Made by a program: the position numbers and the translations under genes
The notes under the pieces: model-generated
What the model saw: only the letters and a program-made list of their open reading frames with translations
What the model was told of the DNA's origin: nothing
Database searches by the model: none
Source of the DNA: Scortum barcoo
Lineage: Eukaryota; Chordata; Actinopteri; Centrarchiformes; Terapontidae
Direction of reading: 5' to 3'
Length of the DNA stretch: 64,000 bases
Assembly: GCA_023238725.1 (NCBI GenBank)
Contig: CM041531.1
Location: 20,430,643-20,494,642 of the forward strand
In this document: piece after piece, positions 57,401 through 64,000 of the stretch
Position numbering within the stretch: position 1 is the stretch's first letter
Layout of the letters: the number at the start of each line of letters is the position of its first letter

Positions 57401-60400
57401 CTTTGATTAGCTCCGGGGTCACAAATAAAATTGCGAAGTGCCATTTTCATTCAGAATAATGCATTGCCAACCCATGAACCCGTGACATGCGTATGGAGGA
57501 CTATGATAGCAAAACAGCCTGTCTTGTTTTCCAGTTTTAATTATGTTCCCTGTTTCTGTTTTTATGTGATCCAATATTGGAGGACAAGGGAAAAAAGTGT
57601 CGATCACTTTTTTTCCGGAATGATATATAATAATGACTTAGCTATCAATCCCATTAATCCATCGGTAAATATACATGAGCAATTTGGGCCCCAACACCCA
57701 GGTTTTGATAGGGGCACTGGGTATTTGCTGGTACATTTCTCTGCACTTGTGAGGTTAGGCAGTAGGTGGCACTGTTCCTATAGATGAGCAGGTTGTTGGG
57801 TTGGGGGAGTCGGGTGGTGCGGGGAGGCTACCTTACTGGGAATGGCTGAATGTGATTGAAAATAGGTCCGCCTTGACATAGCAGTATCCATCCATATATG
57901 AAGCCTCTCAGATGAAAGACTTGTTTGTTGTTAATGGGGGAAGTAATTATTGCACCTCTGCAGCAGTCAACTCTCCTTCACAGCAAAGTGATTCAACACT
58001 GACGTCGGCTACGTGATAGACAGAGCTCAAAAAGGGGTGAGGGGGCTAAAATGCCACTGTGATTATAACAATTAGAGAGGCTGAGCGTAAAGTAGAGTGT
58101 GTTGCTCCGGGGGCTGACTGGCTTTTTTTTTTTTTCCTCTCCCCTGTGATGCTGATGAGTGTCTCAGAGTTGTATAAGAGCAGACGGGGATCAATGGAGA
58201 ATGCTGACTGCTATGGATGTACTCTGGACTGCCTGAGATGGCTACTAATCCAGAATGATTATGTAGTGGACCCTTTGCTGTTGGCCTAGTCTAGACAAAC
58301 AATACACACACTCACACACACACACGTATACAGACAGATACACAGAAAAATCAGCAGCCTTTCAGTAGAAGCATTTGTTAAGAAGTGGAGTCACTTTCAT
58401 TCCCACAAAAACACGCGCTCAAGAGTTTTGCGGCAGTTGTACCAGCACTTTTTTTCTTTTTTTTTTTTTTAAGATTTAACTAACGATTTAACTAAAGCTA
58501 TACAGATTGTTGCTTCCATCGCTGAGTTTCAGCGCACTGAGCCATCGCCAGGAGGCAAAGCCTATAGGAACACAAACAAAGTCCTAATGCTTACATCCAG
58601 ATCCCTCCTCTTCTTCCTGCTCGCCTTCATCCTGTCTCACCCGTTCCGTGCTACCATGCTGCACAAACAAAGTGGATGTTTCTCAAGCAGTCACAGCATA
58701 TATTTCAAAATACTGCTTTTTTTTTTTTTTTTCAAAGACATTCAAATTTGAGTAGGTGTCAGTCTGTCACATTTGAACACATCACACTGAATTAATGCTG
58801 TGATTCAGTATAATACTGTATGTTTATACAAGACCTGGGCCAAATACTATTTACTAATACGGTTTGTTGTCTGTTTTAGACTGCCTAGGTGACAAATGGG
58901 TGATGCTCTGCATATAAGATTGACATGATGAAGGCTGCAGAATCAAAATGATTGCACATAGATTTGCTTAAGATAAAAATACTGTTATTTTTTCAATTAG
59001 GTGTTTTCTTTTTTATTAATTAATGAATTAATTGAATTTCATTTAACTCATATGTCCCAACTCTTCTCCTGTAGCTGTGATGGAGGTGCTCGTCCCGGAG
59101 CAGCCAGTGGTGGCGCTCCACGGCAGGGACGCCACACTCAACTGCTCCTTCAGCTACGCCAGCCCCTTCAACCTGTCTGATCTGAGCGTCTTCTGGCAGC
59201 TGACAGACACCAAGCGCAGTGTGCACGGGTACTGGGATGGACGCGACCAGCTGGCAGACCAGGCCGAGCGCTTCGCCAACCGTACCAGCCTGTTCCCTGC
59301 CCAGCTGGGCTTGGGCAATGCTTCGCTCCTGCTGAGCAGGGTGGCGGTGGCTGATGAGGGCAGCTATACCTGTTTCGTCAGGGTGCAGGACTACAGCAGT
59401 GCTGCTCTGCTGCTGCAGGTGGCCGGTGAGTCAAGCTGTGGCATCCATGACACGCATGGAAACAAAACAGATGAACACGCACATGGACGCTTATGGCCAG
59501 TGACACACAGAAAGAAGATACACATATACACAAAAGCCACACTGCACTAACCAGGAAGGGGAATGCACACGAGCTCCAGCTTGACATCCTACATATAACA
59601 GTGTTAATAAGAATTGTCCCTGCAAAAATAAACTAACAATAAGATTAACTGGAATTAACTTTGATAATCAGTATTCACTTGATTGATTCATCATTTTATC
59701 AAGCAAAAATGTCCTTGAAATTTCTTACAATTCCCTAAGATAATTAGAAAGTTCCCAAAATCTAAGTAAATGAGAAATAAATGTTGTATTAGGATTCACT
59801 CTTTATAGTATGTTCGATGCATCGACTAGAAAACGGATAAATGCTGTTTCATTAACAAATGACACACTGACTCACACTCATACACTAATGGTACTTATAA
59901 TAAAAGGCATTATGCAGATATCTATGGAGAACGTGATGTACAATAATTTCTTCTCACAAGGCGTAAACAGATGATAAACTGTTTCCTCCGGGCTGCTGAG
60001 CTGTGTTTTTGGTCAATAAGCGCTGATTGTGGTCTCTGTCATGGTCAATATCTGCTGACTTTGATTATTAGCTGTTGTTACGGTCAATCAGCCACCACTA
60101 ACATCTTCTCTGCTGTGTGACTACACTGGCCACCTTCACAGCTGAGAGCCTTTTATTTATTTATAATGATACTGTGTGCCTTTCCTTCCCTCTCCCATTT
60201 CTATATCTGTTGTGAGATTGTTCCTGTATTCTCCAAGGATGGATGTGCATTAGCCGGTGTTAATGAATAACATTTTTTTTCCCCCTCCTGGCTGGGGAGA
60301 AGGAAAACAATGTCTCCAACAGTGACAAATTGGTTCCATTTTATGCATTAGATTTATAGATGTTCTATTTTTAGCCAGCATTTATAGTTCACATTGTAGG

Positions 60401-61454
60401 CTTCCTTCATGCTGTGCTGGAAATAAATTAGAGGATCCCTCGATGGAAATCTGCCTGTCAGTCAAATGGACAGCTGGAGAAGTTAGTGTGTGCCACGCTA
60501 TATCTGTCTTTGTGTTGAGACTCCACTTTTCAAAAAGCGGCTCAGACAAACTTATTTCATCTCGCCCTCAGCTCCACCCCATTGTTTGCTGTGCAATGAT
60601 TGGTTCTGGGAATACAGCAGCCTCTCTCTCCGCCACCTCTGCTACTCGTGTTTTAGCTCAAGGGATTGAGGAAGCGTGATTTCAGCCGGGGCTGACGATT
60701 CACCCCTCACCTCCACCCCACTACGCTCTTTTTCATGCCATAGACTGAGTCATCCCAAATCTCTGAGTCTGCCAGCTTTCTCCCAGGTCTTCCCGACTCC
60801 ACCTCCTGTCTTGCGCCGTATTTCCCGTCTGGGAGTGGCTCAGTGCTTTGGCACTCTGGAGAGAGCGGCGTTAGTGTATGGGATGCAGCATCAGGATGTG
60901 CCGCAGATGCTGTCTGTGTCCGTGGGATCTTAAGCACTGTGTTATGCTAAGCTCCCTAAATATAATTAAGAATTTAATGGGAATCATGTCAAACAGTTCC
61001 CAGGGTGACTCTCGCTGCAGAGAATCTAACTAAAGTCAGTATGCGTCTCTTGCTCCCCTATCCTTTCTCCATCCTCACCCACCCTTGCCCACCCCGAAAC
61101 CTCATTTTCTCACCCTTCTCCTCGTCCTCTTTTGGTGTACTCTTGTCTTTTTTTCAGCCCCCTACTCCAAGCCCGTGGTGACTTTAGAGTCTGAATCCAA
61201 CCTGAGGCCAGGTGATGAGGTGGCCCTGACTTGCGAGGCCTACGGCGGGTACCCTCAAGCTGGTGTGATATGGCAGGATGGGAGTGGGCGCAACCTGACG
61301 GACAATTTCACCACTTCGGTGGTGGCCAATGAGGAAGGGCTGTTCACTCTGACCAGCGTGCTGACAGTTGTGCTGGAGCCCAATAGCACCTACAGCTGCC
61401 GCCTGATCAATCCACTGCTGGGCGAAGAGGGCTACGCCTCTGTCACAATCACAG
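47743..61454 (+). CDS. cd276: CD276 (B7-H3), 5' part: signal peptide, IgV and IgC exons
   Basis: Coding exons are 47743-47788 (within exon 47693-47788), 59075-59425 and 61158-61454, all joined in phase 1. The protein is a type I membrane immunoglobulin-superfamily member of the B7 family, a cell-surface immune-regulatory ligand. The signal peptide MLSLLLPVMLAVQAMA is followed by MEVLVPEQPVVALHGRDATL, matching human [20 protein letters not shown]. The IgV exon has LNCSF and YTCFV cysteines and the WQLTDTK strand. The IgC exon opens APYSKPVVTLE and has LTCEAYGGYP and YSCRL cysteines. Several N-glycosylation sequons are present (NCS, NRTS, NAS, NLT, NFT, NST). Later exons (any second Ig pair, transmembrane and tail) lie beyond 64,000. 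Confidence 0.96.
48173..48382 (+). repeat. long (AT)n and dispersed repeat copy B
   Basis: About 70 bases of AT units and ten T residues lead into TCTCACTGAACTCTCTCTGT, GTTCCCTGTAATTAGTGCTG, ATACCAGCAAACCCATGTTT and TATGGATG. This is the same ordered set seen at 32343-32485. Confidence 0.8.
48388..48478 (+). repeat. TA/GATA compound microsatellite
   Basis: TATATGTATA units pass into a TA array and then AGATATAGATAGATAG units. It lies immediately after dispersed repeat copy B. Confidence 0.9.
50693..50720 (+). promoter_or_regulatory. TAATTA cluster in cd276 intron 2
   Basis: GTAATTAAAATTAATTAACA holds several overlapping homeodomain-type cores, followed by ATAATTGG. Enhancer role is inference; AT-rich sequence can give this by chance. 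Confidence 0.25.
51441..51457 (+). other. G-quadruplex motif with single-T loops
   Basis: GGGTGGGTGGGTGGGGG: four G tracts with one-base loops, the type known to fold into very stable parallel quadruplexes. Confidence 0.7.
54281..54312 (+). repeat. GT microsatellite
   Basis: CGCGTGTG followed by an uninterrupted GT array within cd276 intron 2. Confidence 0.9.
57798..57824 (+). other. G-rich quadruplex motif
   Basis: Tracts GGG, GGGGG, GGG and GGGG have loops of two, four and six bases. It follows an ATAGATGAGCAGG stretch in cd276 intron 2. Confidence 0.45.
59075..59425 (+). CDS. cd276: cd276 IgV-domain exon
   Basis: Acceptor TCCTGTAG, donor GTGAGT, 351 nt in phase 1 at both ends. Reads VMEVLVPEQPVVALHGRDAT, then LNCSFSYASPFNLSDLSVFW, QLTDTKRSVHGYWDGRDQLA, RFANRTSLFPAQLGLGNASL, and ADEGSYTCFVRVQDYSSAAL. 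The disulfide Cys pair, the Trp and the D.G.Y.C motif of IgV are all present. The FG-loop region VQDYSS corresponds to human IRDFGS. Confidence 0.97.
59426..61157 (+). other. cd276: cd276 intron 3, 1.7 kb
   Basis: Non-coding sequence between the IgV and IgC exons. Open frames such as the one at 60676-60933 have no family resemblance. It ends in a CT-rich tract before the TTTTTCAG acceptor. Confidence 0.9.
61158..61454 (+). CDS. cd276: cd276 IgC-domain exon
   Basis: 297 nt, phase 1 at both ends, donor GTGGGT. Reads PYSKPVVTLESESNLRPGDE, then VALTCEAYGGYPQAGVIWQD, NLTDNFTTSVVANEEGLFTL, and SVLTVVLEPNSTYSCRLINP. Cys, Trp and the YSC motif of an IgC domain are intact. It closely follows human APYSKPSMTLE...GDTVTITC...YPEAEVFWQDG. 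Confidence 0.97.
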
Positions 61455-64000
61455 GTGGGTGTGGTCATCAATCTCTTTTTCTCTATCAATAGCTTCTTGG
61501 TCTTTCAGTCACCTTTTTTGTCACCTCCATTCTGTTCCAAAGTAAACAAGCTGATATTCATCGGGTTTCTGGAGCACTAATTTTGTTTTCAGTCATGCAT
61601 AGGCAGAGTTTCTTATTAAAGTCTTGTATGCTTTCATGAATCAATCCATCAGTTAAATTTTATGCTATCGAGAGTCAACTTTTTGCTTTGTTTTTCTATG
61701 TCTCTCTGTTTCCTGCTAGGAGTAACAGTTCAGCTGCAACAAAATTAAGGAGAAATAATGAAATGCCCAATTATGGTTCATAAGCATAACCCATCAGTTA
61801 TTGTGCATCCTTAAATTAGATCAGTTGGCGCTTATTTCTCTGAGGATAGTCAAATAGCTTTCCTCACATATTTGAAAAGGCAATACGGTAATAAAAGATT
61901 GTGCTAGATGGAATGATTGGTCTCCTAGCAGCTGTCTTCAGGAAATGTTTGCTAACCAGGAAGTAGTTTGATATATTTGCCTTTCTCTGATTGTTTGATG
62001 TAATCTTGAGCTGGGTGTGTGACAGTACCCATGTGATAGGTTCTAATGGTCTCCTCAACCCGCCCACCACCACCCACCACCCATGCCCCCCTGGCCCTGC
62101 CGGTGTTCTCTATGTGTTAAGTGCAAGGAGAGTGCCGTGTAAGGTGGGCCAAAGCTGGGTCTCTAATGGGAGCAGCACTGTGTGAAATGGCTCATAAATA
62201 AGTAGAGGTGGCCTGTGCCTGCTCTCTGGGCTGGAGCTAGTGCTGGAGCTCGGGCTGTTGAGGCGGAGGTCGAGGCAGAGGTCAGGGAGTGCTGCTCCAC
62301 TGGGCTGGGAAATGACTGTGCTGTCTGGAAACAGGATGGCCGATTGGCAGGGCAGGCTTGCTGGACGGCTGAGGGAGGGTGGCCTTTCTAACAGTTTGGT
62401 TGGCCTCTTTCAAAACAGCACAGATAACCAGTCAGAGGGACCATTGGGGGAGTGGAAAGGTATTAAACACATGGTGAGAATGAAATACGACTGTAAGGTA
62501 ACAGTGTTAAAATAGTCTGTGGCTGCTATTACCCTCCGACCTTTGCTGGATTGATGCACCATTTCAGGTTTGGTCGAAATAGATATGATAGTTTTATTGC
62601 CTTTTGATGTCAGGTTTTCTGTCTCCTCTATTTCCCCTCTACAAATGAGTTTCTCTCATTTTGAACAAAACGTTGATTGAGTCATCTGGATTGGTAATTT
62701 AGATTTGTCTTTTTTCAGGGGAGGCGAGTCAATGTTAAACAGTGACAATGACATTTCCAATTTTTCCTCCTCTTTTCTTCACTCCCATAGGGTATAAAGC
62801 CATACATTTGAAGCCAAACCTTTTAAGTTCATTGATGGTGGAACCTTTGACATTTCAATCAGTGGCGTAGCCAGAAAAAGTCAATTATGTACCGAAGTTA
62901 AATCATTTTACTATTCGATGGCCTCACATTGCAACACATGGAGGCTTGTCTTTAGGGATGCAGTAATCATAGTCATCACGGTGCAACGTCTCTTTCATCT
63001 CCCTTTGAATAAAAAGTGCAGACAAACAGTTAAACCGACTTGTCAGCATGGATGCCCTGCTGTATTGTGTGGAGAACAGGCACTCTACCATGCAACTTGT
63101 CATAGCCAGAGTGGTAATTGGTCTTGATGAATGAATCATTCTAGGGAAAGGAGAAGAGTCAGAAATCTTGAAAAAAAATCTGCTTCTTGTATGTGCTGCT
63201 GTGTGGATGGGAAACATCTTGCATTAAATTATGATGTCCTGATTGTATGTATTGGCCCTCAATTTAGGATGACAGGTTTGTGCATTTACTAGCAACACTC
63301 CTTATATCACCTGGACCGGATCCTGCTTCAGATACATACATGGCATGGGGCTTTGGGGAGCAGGTGAGACAGGTTAACTTAATTTCAGAATGCTACTCAT
63401 TTTCTTTGTTGAACGGCCTCTCAAACAAAATTCTATATATTGCTCAGTTTCACCATCTTCATAGGGAGGATTTGTGGACAATTTTGTATTTACACAAGTT
63501 AGCTAGCTTCTTCACCAGCAAGTGAAGTTTGACTTAAAGGAGATTCAGCAATTCAGCAGCAGGAAAACTTCAAATGCCTCATTCAGCAAAACACTGCTAT
63601 TGGTCATTACTTCACAAACATACATGAGCTGTGGACTTAGGCACTAGCAGTGGAAGTGGGATGCGGTGACCATAACTTGATCCCTTTAACAAGAAAGACT
63701 AAAATTCCCAAATCTGGAGTTAGACTTCAGAAAAATTAAGTGAACATTTCTTTGAAAAAAAATTAATGGACGAATTACTGAATTATACTAAAGCTAGTGG
63801 ATGAGCTGGCTCTACTTAGAGAAGGGTTTGTAAAGTGCTGTAGTGCCCCATGGCTTGATGATGATTTGTGAGCTGTAATACTTCAAATGGACAAAGCCAA
63901 TCAGGGTGCTTTTTAGTACCATTTTGTTATAAGTACAAAAGTAAGGTTACAAAGTTAAATTACATAAAAAAGAACAACAAATTCATAGTTCTGTGAATTA
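61455..64000 (+). other. cd276: cd276 intron 4 (5' part), window end
   Basis: No transmembrane or further Ig exon was found before the end of the window. It holds a C-rich segment (62059-62091) and a CAGTGGCGTAGCCAG string at 62860-62874 of the type seen at DNA-transposon ends, with no element confirmed. Confidence 0.75.
62059..62091 (-). other. C-rich run, G-quadruplex motif on the minus strand
   Basis: CCCGCCCACCACCACCCACC followed by ACCCATGCCCCC gives five G tracts of three or more on the minus strand with loops of one to seven bases. Confidence 0.45.

Larger units (their letters stand above)
47789..59074 (+). other. cd276: cd276 intron 2, 11.3 kb
   Basis: Non-coding. It holds a long AT microsatellite plus dispersed repeat copy B (48173-48382), a TA/GATA array (48388-48478), a TAATTA cluster (50693-50720), a strong G-quadruplex motif (51441-51457), GT repeats (54281-54312), a GC-rich block (about 55800-57450), a further G-rich motif (57798-57824) and T runs near 58450 and 58720. 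Small open frames in the GC-rich block have no domain. Confidence 0.8.

Noticed and set aside
59426..59550. Extension of the cd276 IgV frame past 59425
   Set aside because: The sequence after GTGAGT loses all Ig similarity, and the IgC exon joins in phase at 59425, so the extension is intron.
62860..62874. CAGTGGCGTAGCCAG string as a DNA-transposon end
   Set aside because: The string is typical of transposon termini, but no matching opposite end or target duplication was found.

Overview
The window looks like ordinary protein-coding nuclear DNA from a teleost fish. It has GT-AG introns, many CA/GT and TA microsatellites, a decayed Tc1/mariner transposase, and several repeats of the kind dispersed through ray-finned fish genomes. 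The proteins are clearly vertebrate. There is no sign of bacterial, plasmid, phage or CRISPR content, and I found no tRNA or rRNA gene. Exons were placed by hand from splice sites, reading phase and remembered human proteins; no search was run.

Layout. (1) 1-~31,960, plus strand: the 3' two-thirds of shf, an SH2-domain adaptor of the SHB/SHD/SHE/SHF family. Five coding exons are visible (3866-4084, 14852-14998, 21388-21562, 21728-21847, 28429-28615); the first exons lie upstream of base 1. A possible extra in-frame exon sits at 5020-5118. The 3' UTR may be as long as 3.3 kb. (2) ~31,960-35,850: a convergent intergenic gap with no gene seen. (3) 35,850-~41,050, minus strand: complete ubl7 (ubiquitin-like protein 7), ten coding exons giving 379 residues, plus a non-coding first exon. 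(4) ~41,790 to beyond 64,000, plus strand: the 5' part of cd276 (B7-H3), with a non-coding exon 1, a signal-peptide exon, an IgV exon and an IgC exon. The later exons are outside the window.

ubl7 and cd276 are head to head across less than 1 kb, which suggests a shared promoter region. shf and ubl7 converge tail to tail. The three genes do not form a pathway: an adaptor acting under receptor tyrosine kinases, a UBL/UBA protein of the ubiquitin system and an immune-checkpoint membrane protein. All three human counterparts lie on chromosome 15q, which supports the shf call over shb.

The most interesting signals are a phase-matched candidate cassette exon in shf, a duplicated block inside two ubl7 introns, a TA/GT microsatellite abutting a ubl7 5' splice site, and a tiny upstream ORF created by splicing of the cd276 leader. 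I see no convincing new biological system; most of the window is intron.
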